Source: Paenibacillus bovis (GTDB lineage: Bacteria > Bacillota > Bacilli > Bacillales > Bacillaceae_C). Taken from it: a stretch of 64,000 bases of DNA. The notes below the pieces were generated by a model. It worked only from the letters and a program-made list of their open reading frames with translations, was not told the origin of the DNA and searched no databases. The position numbers and the translations under genes are program-made. Below are positions 25,863 to 35,635 of this stretch, piece by piece. Location: assembly GCA_007679095.1 (NCBI GenBank), contig VEFU01000001.1, positions 62,001 through 126,000 of the forward strand, in the 5' to 3' direction. Within the stretch, counting starts at the first letter, position 1; each line of letters begins with the position of its first letter.

Positions 25863-27779
25863 TTATTCTTTTTGTAGCTTTTTAATATAATCGATTTTAT
25901 CGACAAGGATAAAATTACAGTTAGGTAATTTAGTAGTTTTTCTAAGTTGGACGGTAAGATTATTTAGTACCTTTATTAAATGATCCCTATCTTGTTCTTC
26001 AATTTCCAGTTGCAATCCATACTGATAAATATCTTGCACTTCTTCTTTCCACACGATATATCCCAACAAAGTGATTGGCTCATTCAATATCTTCGTATCA
26101 AACTGAAACAATATATCAGAACGTATCGGTAAGTGTATGTTAGAAAGAAATTTCAGGCCCCCTGGACCAATATTTTCAATTAAAACATCCGTTTTCCCTA
26201 AAGAGACTTTTTTTCCTTTAATTGCTGTTAACGTCATCTTTGCTTTTAAAGGATAATGTAAATCAATGCGAAAGTATTTCCGTTTGATTGGAACTCCTAC
26301 CCTTTTGTGCTGACTTGGATCATGTAGTTTTAAAATAGATTCTGATTGTAACACTTGAAATTCCTCAATAGTAACAGGCTTACTGTATATATATCCTTGA
26401 ATTTCCTTACAACCGTGTTTTTTTAGAAAATTAAGTTGTACTTCTGTTTCGACACCCTCTGCCACAACATTCATCTTTAATTCCCTCGTCATATATAGCA
26501 ACGTTTTTATAATAACTTCCACATCACAGGATTTCGCTATTTGTGAAATAAAAGATCGATCAATTTTAATCGTATCTATCGAGAAATCCTTAATATATGA
26601 TAGTGACGAATAGCCTGTACCAAAATCATCTAATGCAATTTTTATTCCCAATCCTTTAATATATTTCAGCGCAGCTTCGACATCTTGCTCATATTGAATT
26701 AGTGTTCTTTCTGTAATCTCAAATTCTAATAAATTTGGATCAGTATTTGTTTTCCGTAAGATGTGAAGTAACTTATCCTTCCAATCATTTCTAAGAAATC
26801 GTTGTGCCGATATATTAATAGAAATTGGGATTGTAGTTATCTTCTTTTTCTCGCAAGATTGAATAAAGCGACATACTTCTTCTAATACCCAATCTCCAAT
26901 TTCATTGATAAACCCTGAATCCTCTGCAATTGGAATAAATTCACTTGGAGAAACAAGTCCCCATACTGGGTGCTCCCAACGAACTAAAGCCTCTGCACTT
27001 ATCAATTTACCTGTGAACGTATCAACACGTGGTTGTAGGTACACTACCAGTTCATTATTCTCAATAGACTTTCTCAAATCTCGGTCTAAATAGAAATTCT
27101 TATAGGAGTTAATATCCATCGTTGCGGAATAGATTTGGTACGTATTCTTCCCATTTTTCTTCGCACGGAAAAGAGCTACTTCTGCAGCTTTTACTAATTC
27201 ATCCTTTGTTTGGCCATCTGCAGGGAAACTACTAATGCCAATACTTGTAGTAATCCGGAATTCGATATCTTCAACTACAAAATATTCATTTAAATCATCG
27301 AGAATCCAATTAGCAGTGGACTCAGGGTATTTAGCGTCTGAATAATTCCACAAAATAATTCCAAATTCATCCCCACCTACTCTTGCAAGTAGTGAATCTT
27401 TGTTTAGTAATTTTTTCATTCGTTGACTAAACTGCATGATTAATTTTTCCCCGATAACATGACCAAGTGATTCATTAATTTTCCTAAAACGGTCCACATC
27501 TAAATACATCACAGTAAAAACCGTGTCTTTCAAAGATGATTCCATAATCAATTCCTCAATTTTTCGATCAAAAAGAGTTCGATTTGGTAAATCCGTTACA
27601 TGATCATGATGAATTAGATACTGTATTCTTTTCTCATATGCATATTTCTGTTGTTCCGTTATTTTAAGTTTTTCCTTTATTTCCATATACTCTGTTGTCT
27701 CTTCAGAAGAAGTTAGGTACTGCTCATCATCTTGTTTATTCTTTTTATTTTTCAAAAACGGAAAATTAACCATTCCCAT
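25863..27779 (-). CDS. GGDEF-EAL-PilZ protein (bifunctional c-di-GMP enzyme and receptor)
   Basis: A 638-residue soluble protein. GGDEF domain about 55-215 with intact GGDEF (135-139) but no RxxD inhibitory site. EAL domain 235-480 with EALVRWEH, NISAQ, EFEITE, DDFGTGYSSL (D384/D385) and KIDRSF all intact. C-terminal PilZ about 498-612 with R500-xxx-R504 and NxGxxG (536-541). It can therefore in principle make, cleave and bind cyclic di-GMP. The PilZ domain probably allosterically tunes the two enzymes or links to a motility/matrix target. It ends 17 bases after the PAS-GGDEF gene, so the two are co-transcribed. Confidence 0.94.
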   Translation of the reverse strand: MGMVNFPFLKNKKNKQDDEQYLTSSEETTEYMEIKEKLKITEQQKYAYEKRIQYLIHHDHVTDLPNRTLFDRKIEELIMESSLKDTVFTVMYLDVDRFRKINESLGHVIGEKLIMQFSQRMKKLLNKDSLLARVGGDEFGIILWNYSDAKYPESTANWILDDLNEYFVVEDIEFRITTSIGISSFPADGQTKDELVKAAEVALFRAKKNGKNTYQIYSATMDINSYKNFYLDRDLRKSIENNELVVYLQPRVDTFTGKLISAEALVRWEHPVWGLVSPSEFIPIAEDSGFINEIGDWVLEEVCRFIQSCEKKKITTIPISINISAQRFLRNDWKDKLLHILRKTNTDPNLLEFEITERTLIQYEQDVEAALKYIKGLGIKIALDDFGTGYSSLSYIKDFSIDTIKIDRSFISQIAKSCDVEVIIKTLLYMTRELKMNVVAEGVETEVQLNFLKKHGCKEIQGYIYSKPVTIEEFQVLQSESILKLHDPSQHKRVGVPIKRKYFRIDLHYPLKAKMTLTAIKGKKVSLGKTDVLIENIGPGGLKFLSNIHLPIRSDILFQFDTKILNEPITLLGYIVWKEEVQDIYQYGLQLEIEEQDRDHLIKVLNNLTVQLRKTTKLPNCNFILVDKIDYIKKLQKE

Positions 27780-27795
27780 AACCTCTCTTCTTTCG

Positions 27796-29424
27796 TTACA
27801 AAATTATAATGGAATCTCCACCATTTTCTTTCACTTTATATAAGTTTTCATCTGCTGCTTTAAATAAGTTTTCTATTGTCGTCCCATCTCCTGGATAAAA
27901 GGATGCACCAATACTTGTTGTAATTGATAATGACTCCCCGTTTATCACCATTGGAGCATGTATTTTCTTAAAAATCTTATTGGATATATCGAATACCTCT
28001 TCCTTTTTATGTAATTCCGGAAGGATAATCGTAAATTCATCTCCACCTAACCTAGAGAGTGTATCCATGCTTCTGATAGAACTTCGAACACGCCTTGCAA
28101 ATTCTTTTAATACTTCATCTCCGATATCGTGACCAAGTGTGTCATTGATTTGCTTAAACTTGTCACAATCCAACACTAATAAGGCTGTTATATTCCCTGT
28201 TCTATCTGTTGTGTACATCGCTTGTTGAAGTCGATGAGTAAATAATCTTCTATTCGGGAGTCCCGTTAATGAATCATAAAAAGCCATTTTGGATAGCATT
28301 TCTTCTCTTCTTTTAAAAGCTGAAACATCACCAGAAATAACAATTATTTTTTCAATTTCTCCATCCCCATCTAGTACAGGTATTATGTCAGAATGGAGCC
28401 ACACTGGATAACCATCTTGATGGACACGCCTTAAGATAAAATCAAAGTATTCCTTTGTCTGTATCATATTAGAAAATTTTTGTTTTACGTCCGAAACATC
28501 CTCTTCATAAATTGTTTTAAAAAACGACTTCCCTACTACGTCTTGAATGTCGTAACCCAAAACAGCCTCTATTGCAGGAGAAACATACATAATTTCTCCT
28601 GATGGATCTAAAATTTTGATGATATCCATTGAATGTTCTGCGATAATTCGAAAACGCTCTTCACTTTCACGTATTTGTTTTTCTGCCAATTTTCTTTCCG
28701 TTACATCCTTAAACGTTACTAATACATATTGCTCTCCATTTATTTTCACTGGAGCTGAAGTAGTATCTGCATAGATGACTTCACCTACGTCATTTACAAA
28801 CTTCTCCTCTACCGTCTTACCGTTCAGGTCCTTATACATTGCATTTTCAATCCGCTCTATTACCTGTTGCCGATCCCGCATATCTACAAAGTCCAGTACA
28901 TGTTTTCCGATAACATGCTCTTCGTTTGTTTTTAACAAATTTAACGCTACTTCGTTGACATCATATATAATTCCATTTCGATGTAAGATGATAGCATCAG
29001 GAATAGCTCGGACAATTTTCCGATACTTTTCCTCACTTTCAACAAGTTGTTGTAATGGTTGCTTTTTCTCCTTAACAGGACGAAAAACCGCAATGATGTA
29101 AATATCGCTATCTAATTCAACAGGTGTTAATACTGTTTCTAATTCTGATTGGCCTTTATTTGTATCTATCACTTCTACAAACCTTTTTTCATCCGTACCA
29201 TTGGCTGCTTGAGATAGATGGAATGTAAATGTGCTTCCTAACTTTTCTTGTATTGCAGCAATGGATTGCCCAAATATACGCTCATCTTTTTGTAAGTAGT
29301 CTAATCCTCTTTTATTGACATATTCGATCGTAAAATTCCCAGTTTCCGCTTTTATGATAAAAAGTAAGTCTTGAATTGCATTGAATGCTTGTATAAAAAG
29401 TTGTAATGCATGTTGATTAACCAT
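27796..29424 (-). CDS. Diguanylate cyclase with PAS repeats
   Basis: A soluble protein of 542 residues. Three PAS-type domains: about 5-115 weak, 125-240 (YRKIVRAIPDAIILHRNG), 248-365 (FRIIAEHSMDIIKILDP). A GGDEF domain follows to the C-terminus. RSMD lies five residues before GGDEF, so the product-inhibition (I) site is present and the cyclase should be active. ATG 29424 follows GGTGGTG; an in-frame GTG is four codons earlier. It is the first gene of a pair with the GGDEF-EAL-PilZ protein and provides the sensory input side of the cluster. Confidence 0.92.
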   Translation of the reverse strand: MVNQHALQLFIQAFNAIQDLLFIIKAETGNFTIEYVNKRGLDYLQKDERIFGQSIAAIQEKLGSTFTFHLSQAANGTDEKRFVEVIDTNKGQSELETVLTPVELDSDIYIIAVFRPVKEKKQPLQQLVESEEKYRKIVRAIPDAIILHRNGIIYDVNEVALNLLKTNEEHVIGKHVLDFVDMRDRQQVIERIENAMYKDLNGKTVEEKFVNDVGEVIYADTTSAPVKINGEQYVLVTFKDVTERKLAEKQIRESEERFRIIAEHSMDIIKILDPSGEIMYVSPAIEAVLGYDIQDVVGKSFFKTIYEEDVSDVKQKFSNMIQTKEYFDFILRRVHQDGYPVWLHSDIIPVLDGDGEIEKIIVISGDVSAFKRREEMLSKMAFYDSLTGLPNRRLFTHRLQQAMYTTDRTGNITALLVLDCDKFKQINDTLGHDIGDEVLKEFARRVRSSIRSMDTLSRLGGDEFTIILPELHKKEEVFDISNKIFKKIHAPMVINGESLSITTSIGASFYPGDGTTIENLFKAADENLYKVKENGGDSIIIL

Positions 29425-29582
29425 CGGTAACACCACCGTTCACATAATTCGTAAGCAATTAGTAATTAATGTATCTTTATTATGCAATATTACCCATAAA
29501 AAACTTATCACCTATTCTTCTTATATAGGTTAAAAACACTAGGAGTTGATTCCTATTTTTTTAAAACCAATAGGAAGTGTAC

Positions 29583-29618
29583 AAAAAAAGAAGAGTCCCA
29601 CAAACCGTGGACTCTCCT
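29583..29618 (-). terminator. Terminator of the pxpBCA operon
   Basis: On the minus strand AGAGTCCAC-GGTTT-GTGGGACTCT (one bulge) is followed by TCTTTTTTTGT. It lies six bases past the pxpA stop. Confidence 0.82.
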
Positions 29619-29624
29619 AATTCC

Positions 29625-30392
29625 TTATATAAATTCCCCTATTTTTTTAATATTAATTCCTGCATCAGACAGCTCTGTGCTTATTCTCTTGGCAAAGGTA
29701 AGTGCATTGGGCCCATCCCCATGTATACAAACTGTATGTGCTTCAATTCCTATCTCTTCACCTTGATTCGTTAATACCTTACCTTCCTGCACCATTCGAA
29801 TTACTTGTGCAACTGCTACTCGTTCATCCACAATAAGTGCATTTGGTTGATTTCTAGGTGTTAATGTACCGTTATGTTGATATGTTCTATCAGCGAAAAC
29901 TTCACTTGCAATTCGCAAACCATATTTTCTTCCTGCCTTCAATAACTCACTATTCGCTAAACCAAATAAAATAATATCCGTATCTATATCTACAATAGCT
30001 TTTGCAATCGCTTGAGCTAAGTCTTCGTTTCTTGCTGCCATATTATAAAGTGCTCCGTGGGGCTTTACATGCTGAATATTTCCACCCTCTGCTCTTACAA
30101 AAGCTGATAATGCACCTATCTGATATAATACGAGGTTATATGCTTCATCCGGACTTATATCGATATTCCGTCTCCCAAATCCGACTAAATCTGGTAGTCC
30201 AGGATGAACACCAATTCCTACATTATGTTCTAAAGCAAGTTGTACTGTTTTTTTCATCGTTGCTGGATCACCAGCATGAAATCCGCATGCGATATTAGCT
30301 GATGTCACAAACTTTAATATTTCTTCATCTTTACCAAATGAATACGCTCCAAAGCTTTCTCCCATATCACAATTAATATCGATAAAGTTCAT
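29625..30392 (-). CDS. pxpA: 5-oxoprolinase subunit A (LamB/YcsF family)
   Basis: A 255-residue PxpA. The N-terminus [18 protein letters not shown] and [12 protein letters not shown] are the family signatures. [22 protein letters not shown] and CIHGDGPNA follow. With PxpB and PxpC it hydrolyses 5-oxoproline (pyroglutamate) to glutamate using ATP, removing a damage product. It overlaps pxpC by four bases (ATGA). Gene order pxpB-pxpC-pxpA, all leftward. Confidence 0.95.
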   Translation of the reverse strand: MNFIDINCDMGESFGAYSFGKDEEILKFVTSANIACGFHAGDPATMKKTVQLALEHNVGIGVHPGLPDLVGFGRRNIDISPDEAYNLVLYQIGALSAFVRAEGGNIQHVKPHGALYNMAARNEDLAQAIAKAIVDIDTDIILFGLANSELLKAGRKYGLRIASEVFADRTYQHNGTLTPRNQPNALIVDERVAVAQVIRMVQEGKVLTNQGEEIGIEAHTVCIHGDGPNALTFAKRISTELSDAGINIKKIGEFI

Positions 30393-31393
30393 ACGATAAC
30401 GCTCCTAAAAAAATTGATTAACTCTTTTCTCATTACATGCTTCAAAATTTGTATGTCCCTTTCTCTTTCAATGAATAAGCGCTCTGCTTCCTCAAAGGAT
30501 ACTTCCTGAAAATAAATTTCCGAACCAATATTCATTTGGGCAAGTAACGGTAAATCAACAGCTATGACTTGACCGATCTTTGGATAACCCCCAGTTGTTT
30601 GATGATCTGCCATCAGTATAATGGGGCTTCCGTTTGCTGGGACTTGTATTGTTCCAAATGTAACAGCGGATGACACCATTTCCTCTTCTTTATGTAACTG
30701 AATACGATGTCCTTCTAATCGGTAGCCCATACGATCAGAGTCAGAACTCAATATAAATGATTTTGAGAGAAGCAGCTCTTTACTTTTCTCTGTGAATAAA
30801 TGATACTCGCTTCCTCGAACAATACGAATTACGTTCGGGGATTCGTATGGTGGTTTTATTTGACTAGAAATAAATTTCGGAAGCGATATATATGGCTGAT
30901 TAATATCGATGTTTTTTTGCATAGGTTTTTTTATCTGTATGACATCACCAGATAAAAGTTTCCTTCCCATAAAACCACCGATACCTGCACGTAAATAAGT
31001 AGAGCGACTACCCATGACAACCGGAATATTCAATCCACCAGCTACCGCTAAATAAGCGCGAATTTGCTTTCTCGCTCCACCCATTTTTAATGTAGTCCCT
31101 TTTTTGATGAAAACTGGTCGCCATTTGGGCACTAGTTCACCGTCAATCGTAGGTGAAAAGTCTCCACCACAAATGGCAACTAGTGTATTACAATTAAAAC
31201 GTATCGTTGGGCCAATTAATGTCATTTCTATTGCTGCTTCGTTCTCTTCATTCCCAACTAAAATATTTGCTGTTCTTAATGCAAATTCATCCATTGCCCC
31301 ACTTTTGATAACACCAAATTGCTGGTAACCTATTCTGCCGAGGTCCTGAATTGTGGAAAGAACCCCTGGTTTGATTATTTCGATGCTCACCAT
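30389..31393 (-). CDS. pxpC: 5-oxoprolinase subunit C (KipA/biotin-dependent carboxyltransferase-like)
   Basis: A 334-residue PxpC. Typical start [25 protein letters not shown], then [30 protein letters not shown] and [16 protein letters not shown]. It forms the catalytic complex with PxpB, whose gene overlaps by seven bases. Related Bacillus KipA antagonises the sporulation kinase inhibitor KipI, but the presence of pxpA makes 5-oxoproline use the likelier role here. Confidence 0.94.
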   Translation of the reverse strand: MVSIEIIKPGVLSTIQDLGRIGYQQFGVIKSGAMDEFALRTANILVGNEENEAAIEMTLIGPTIRFNCNTLVAICGGDFSPTIDGELVPKWRPVFIKKGTTLKMGGARKQIRAYLAVAGGLNIPVVMGSRSTYLRAGIGGFMGRKLLSGDVIQIKKPMQKNIDINQPYISLPKFISSQIKPPYESPNVIRIVRGSEYHLFTEKSKELLLSKSFILSSDSDRMGYRLEGHRIQLHKEEEMVSSAVTFGTIQVPANGSPIILMADHQTTGGYPKIGQVIAVDLPLLAQMNIGSEIYFQEVSFEEAERLFIERERDIQILKHVMRKELINFFRSVIV

Positions 31394-32109
31394 TCCACCC
31401 CCGCTAATTGTTCATATTCTTTACGAGAGATTGGCTTAAAGGTAATATAGTTCCCTGTTTGCAAAAGTGTAGGTGGTGTTTTATGAGGATCAAATAATTT
31501 TACAGGTGTTCTGCCAATTATTTGCCAACCTCCTGGAGATTCAATTGGATACACTCCTGTTTGATTTCCCGCAATCCCAACTGAACCTGCTGGTATTTTC
31601 ACCCTTGGTGATTGTCTACGAGGTGTTGCAATCTCCTCATTCAGTCCTCCCAAATAAGGAAAACCTGGTGCGAAACCAATCATATGAACTAAATACTTAG
31701 GTTTCGAGTGAATATGGATTACTTGTTCAGGTGTTAGGTGATGATGTTTTGCTACTATTTCTAAGTCAGGACCAAAGCTTCCCCCATAACAAACAGGAAT
31801 CTCTATGACTTTCTTCTTTTCGTCTACTGTCTCCTTCATATTTGTCAAAAATTCTTTTAGAATTGCTTTCATTACTTCATATCCAGATGTGACATTGTAT
31901 GAACTAATTTGTTGAAAAGCCATGTAACAGTCATAGTAAATAGTTACAGTTGTATAAGCCGGTACAAATTCTTTTATTATGTTTAATTTATTGTTTTGTA
32001 GGTAAGTACATAATGCATGGACTTTTTTATGTGTCTCTTCATCTACTGTTGTACCAAAATCAACTACAATTGCAGTTTCACTTAATGGATAAATCCTTTC
32101 ATATGTAAT
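31387..32109 (-). CDS. pxpB: 5-oxoprolinase subunit B (KipI family), apparent non-AUG start
   Basis: PxpB/KipI homologue. The first ATG (31923) gives only 178 residues and lacks the family's N-terminal domain, but the frame is open upstream. It reads TYERIYPLSETAIVVDFG, then KEFVPAYTTVTIYYD, which is clear KipI N-terminus. No ATG, GTG or TTG occurs between the upstream TGA and 31923. The natural start is ATT at 32109 (or ATC 32112), 9-12 bases after GAGGGTG, giving 240 residues, the usual length. The C-terminal half has GFAPGFPYLGG, TPRR and PAGSVGIAGNQTGVYP. Either initiation at AUU/AUC or a mutated AUG. Confidence 0.85.
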   Translation of the reverse strand: MTYERIYPLSETAIVVDFGTTVDEETHKKVHALCTYLQNNKLNIIKEFVPAYTTVTIYYDCYMAFQQISSYNVTSGYEVMKAILKEFLTNMKETVDEKKKVIEIPVCYGGSFGPDLEIVAKHHHLTPEQVIHIHSKPKYLVHMIGFAPGFPYLGGLNEEIATPRRQSPRVKIPAGSVGIAGNQTGVYPIESPGGWQIIGRTPVKLFDPHKTPPTLLQTGNYITFKPISRKEYEQLAGVEW

Positions 32110-32289
32110 GATGAGAACTCACACCCTCTTCAATTAATACATAACTTTCCTAATTATAACACTTTTCAAATATTAGCTTTACAATATGATCGTTAAACAT
32201 AGAATTCCGATGCTAAATCATGTAGAATATAGCATATATTTAGAGTACCAAAATAATAGATTAATATAACATGTTAAGGAGGAGATTTA

Positions 32290-33486
32290 ATGGGTCATTC
32301 GCTCGCGAAGGAAGCTCCTCTACAAGAAGAGAGTTCCGACCGAATATGGACAAAAGATTTCATACTAATAGTTATGTCCAATTTCTTTATTTTTCTCGGT
32401 TTTCAAATGACATTGCCAACGCTGCCACTTTTCGTTGAAAAACTTGGTGGCAATGATCAGCTTATCGGAATAGTCGTTGGAATTTTCACCTTCTCCGCGC
32501 TTTTAATTAGACCGTTTGCTGGTCATGCATTAGAAACAAAGGGTAGACGTTTTATATACTTAACTGGTTTAGGTATCTTTGTTTTGTCTGTGAGCTCATT
32601 TGGATTTGCTGCTAGTCTCATATTTTTATTTCTTATGAGGATTATTCAAGGAGTTGGTTGGGGCTTTTCCACAACAGCTTCAGGGACAATCGCTACAGAT
32701 CTCATCCCGGCAAAACGTCGTGGCGAAGGAATGGGCTATTACGGTTTATCGGGAAATTTAGCGTTAGCATTTGGACCTTCACTTGGTCTAGCTTTAATGG
32801 GGATTATTTCGTTTAAACAACTATTTATTATTGTAGGAATTCTTGGATTAACATCGTTATTATTAGCATCTAAAATCCGTTATAAACAAGTAGAGAAACG
32901 AACTATACCACATAAAAAGTGGGATGTATATGAAAAGTCAGCATTACCACCATCTATCCTACTATTTTTTATAACGGTTACATTTGGTGGAATTGCAACA
33001 TTTCTTCCTATTTACTCAGCGCAAAAAGGTGTAGATGGAATTGAGATATATTTTCTCCTATATGCACTAGCTTTAATGATTTCACGTACATTTGCTGGAA
33101 AAATTTACGACCAAAAAGGCCATCTATATGTATTTATACCAGGAACTTTGATGATATTTATATCGATGATGCTTTTATCATGGTTACCAAATAGCATGAC
33201 GCTTTTTGCAGCGGCGATATTGTATGGACTTGGCTTCGGAACGGTGCAACCAGCATTACAAGCTTGGTCTGTTAAAGATTCTCCGATGAACCGGCGTGGA
33301 ATGGCCAATGCCACATTTTTCTCCTTCTTTGATCTCGGGGTGGGAATTGGAGCAATACTTTTCGGTCAAATAGCCCACTCATTTGGCTACCATACGATTT
33401 ATGGCATATCTGCCCTATCTGTATGTATTTCCATGTTAATTTATATTTTTATCGTAATGAACGATAAATTTAAAAAAGCTACATAG
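32290..33486 (+). CDS. MFS transporter
   Basis: A 398-residue major facilitator with 12 hydrophobic segments between about 25 and 392. Motif A variant GHALETKGRRFIY follows TM2, and the antiporter-like GxxxGPxxG motif appears as LALAFGPSLGLAL in TM5. It is related to the Bacillus YfkF/YwoG-type drug efflux group. AAGGAGGAG lies eight bases before the ATG. It is monocistronic with a terminator, after which the 52-bp array begins. Substrate unknown. Confidence 0.92.
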   Translation: MGHSLAKEAPLQEESSDRIWTKDFILIVMSNFFIFLGFQMTLPTLPLFVEKLGGNDQLIGIVVGIFTFSALLIRPFAGHALETKGRRFIYLTGLGIFVLSVSSFGFAASLIFLFLMRIIQGVGWGFSTTASGTIATDLIPAKRRGEGMGYYGLSGNLALAFGPSLGLALMGIISFKQLFIIVGILGLTSLLLASKIRYKQVEKRTIPHKKWDVYEKSALPPSILLFFITVTFGGIATFLPIYSAQKGVDGIEIYFLLYALALMISRTFAGKIYDQKGHLYVFIPGTLMIFISMMLLSWLPNSMTLFAAAILYGLGFGTVQPALQAWSVKDSPMNRRGMANATFFSFFDLGVGIGAILFGQIAHSFGYHTIYGISALSVCISMLIYIFIVMNDKFKKAT

Positions 33487-33500
33487 TTTGAAGTAACCTG

Positions 33501-33533
33501 CCCTGAACATCAGATTCAGGGTATTTCTTTTTG
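33501..33533 (+). terminator. Terminator of the MFS gene
   Basis: CCCTGAA (33501-33507) pairs with TTCAGGG (33515-33521), then TATTTCTTTTTG. Confidence 0.8.
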
Positions 33534-33555
33534 TTGGTTGAATTATTTATGGACC

Positions 33556-34720
33556 TCTGACAGTTGGATTCTCACGACCTGTTAAAATCAACATTAGGGA
33601 TAAAATTGATGTGATAGAACTGCTCTTGACTGATTCTTCTGCATCATAAACTTGAATCGGTCGTGAGTGCTCTTCTCTCGACTTATTCATCTTCATTTTT
33701 AACACGAATCTGTCGTGATTGCTCCTCTCTCAACTGATTCCGCTCCATCTTTTATTCATAGCTGTCGTGATAACGGTTCTCTCGACTTATTCATCTTCAT
33801 CAACTACTTAAATCCGTCGTGACGGCTCCTCTCTCAACAGGTTGTGCACCATCTCATTCAAAAATGTCGTGAGAACGGTTCTCTCAACCATTCTCACTCC
33901 AACATCCACTTGAATCCGTCGTGACTGCTCTGCTCTCAACCGGTTCTGCACCATCTTTCATTCAAAAATGTCGTGATAACGGTTCTCTCAACCATTCTCA
34001 CCCCAACATCCGATTGAATCCGTCGTGACAATCACGCTCTCGACCGATTCATCTTCATTTTTAACACGAATCGGTCGTGAGTGCTCCTCTCTCAACTGAT
34101 TCCGCTCCATCTTTCATTCAAAGATGTCGTGATAACGGTTCTCTCAACCATTCTCACTCCAACATCCACTTGAATCTGTCGTGATAAACGTTCTCTCGAC
34201 TATTCTTACTTCATCATCAGCATAAATCCGTCGAGACAAACACGCTCTCGACTGATTCATCTTCATTTTTAACACGAATCTGTCGTGATTGCTCCTCTCT
34301 CAACTGATTCCGCTCCATCTTTCATTCAAAGATGTCGTGATAACGGTTCTCTCAACCATTCTCACTCCAACATCCACTTGAATCTGTCGTGATAAACGTT
34401 CTCTCGACTATTCTCACTTCATCATCAGCATAAAACCGTCGTGACAACCATGCTCTCGACCAGTTCATCTTCATTCTCAACACTTATCTGTCGTGACGGC
34501 TCCTCTCTCAACCAGTTCTGCTCCATCTTTTATTCAAAGCTGTTGTGAGAACGGTGCTCTCAACCATTCTCACTCCAACATCCACTTGAATCCGTCGCGA
34601 CAAACACGCTCTCGACCGATTCATCTTCATTTTCAACTCAATCCGTCATGACACCCATACTCTCCACCATCCCCTCTCCATCATCCACACAAATCTGTCC
34701 AGATCCCTCTCTCCAAATGA
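33556..34720. repeat. Tandem array of about 23 palindromic units with a strict 52-bp period
   Basis: Each unit has a 23-base core, consensus GTCGTGA-N9-TCTCRAC, flanked by GAATCC on the left and YGATTC on the right. In good units the palindrome arms thus reach about 13 bp. Cores start at 33556 and 33608 (degenerate), 33660, 33712, 33764, 33816, 33866, 33918, 33970, 34022, 34074, 34126, 34178, 34230, 34282, 34334, 34386, 34438, 34490, 34542, 34594, 34645 and 34697. All steps are 52 except 50 (to 33866) and 51 (to 34645). The 29-base linkers fall into a few recurring types. Units 34022-34229 and 34230-34437 are a near-exact 208-bp duplication. Stops occur in all frames, so it is non-coding. Confidence 0.95.
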
Positions 34721-34845
34721 CGAATAAGCAAATTATTTAGCTATTATCCAAGGTTTATTACTTTTTCAGGTATTTTAAGTGCTAAAATAATCATATAAAT
34801 AGCAATGGTGCTCCGGATTTTTATTACGAAAGCGAGGAGATAGAA

Positions 34846-35514
34846 TTGTATTATTCACCAGGATTTAGGACGAATGAAAATACGAATAAAAGAAGACGAA
34901 ATATTATTAGAGTGATCGGCGAAGGTTCCGTAACGGTACAACCTGATATAGCAAAAATAACACTAGGTGCTGCAACAGAAAATAAGGTGCTAGCAACAGC
35001 ACAACAGGAAAATGCTAACATTATTACAAATATCAAAAATGAATTAAGAAAAATTGGTATCCCCGAGGATAGCATGCAAACAATTGATTATTCCATTTAC
35101 CCTCTTTATGATTTTAGCGATGGTAAACAAGTATTCAGTAATTATAAAGTAGAACATGTTCTCCTCATCACCGCAGCAGATATTAATAATACTGGTCTTG
35201 TTGTCGATACTGCTGTCAATAATGGTGCCAATATTGTAAGAGGGATTACCTTCGACACTTCCGAATATAGCAAATACTATCAACAAGCACTTTCTTTAGC
35301 GGTGTTAAATGCTGGTCAAAAGGCTGAAACCATCGCCAACACATTAAAAGTTCCATTAATAAAGGAACCAACGTTAGTGGCAGAAAATACTCGTGAAAGT
35401 GGCGGTCCTATTCCTTTCCAACCAGTAGCGATGGTAAAGAGTGAAGCAAGTACACCAATCCAATCTAGTTCGATGGAAATTAAAAGTGAAGTAACAGCCG
35501 AATTTTCTTACTAA
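34846..35514 (+). CDS. SIMPL-domain (DUF541) protein
   Basis: A 222-residue protein starting at TTG (GAGGAG nine bases upstream). The SIMPL fold begins RVIGEGSVTVQPDIAKITLG and continues with IDYSIYPLYDF, VDTAVNNGAN and AETIANTLKV. No signal peptide, unlike many DUF541 members, so it is probably cytoplasmic. Homologues include E. coli YggE and bacterial Bp26; function is poorly defined (oxidative stress has been proposed). It lies just after the 52-bp array. Confidence 0.88.
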   Translation: MYYSPGFRTNENTNKRRRNIIRVIGEGSVTVQPDIAKITLGAATENKVLATAQQENANIITNIKNELRKIGIPEDSMQTIDYSIYPLYDFSDGKQVFSNYKVEHVLLITAADINNTGLVVDTAVNNGANIVRGITFDTSEYSKYYQQALSLAVLNAGQKAETIANTLKVPLIKEPTLVAENTRESGGPIPFQPVAMVKSEASTPIQSSSMEIKSEVTAEFSY

Positions 35515-35635
35515 CCGATATTAGAATTGGGTGCGTTATCATTTAAATTGTTGGAATATTCGTGGTGTTATTTGAGTAATTTCATGATATAATTAGCAAA
35601 TATTCAAAAGTTTAACGGAGGAAGTGGATGACGCC

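Noticed and set aside
29625-32109. Pure kipI-kipA sporulation regulator locus
   Set aside because: The presence of the YcsF-type gene in the same operon completes a pxpABC set, so 5-oxoproline hydrolysis is the simpler reading, although a regulatory side role is not excluded.
33556-34720. CRISPR array
   Set aside because: Regular repeats are present, but the 29-base linkers are themselves repeated in a few types and there is no cas gene or leader. The core also varies from unit to unit.
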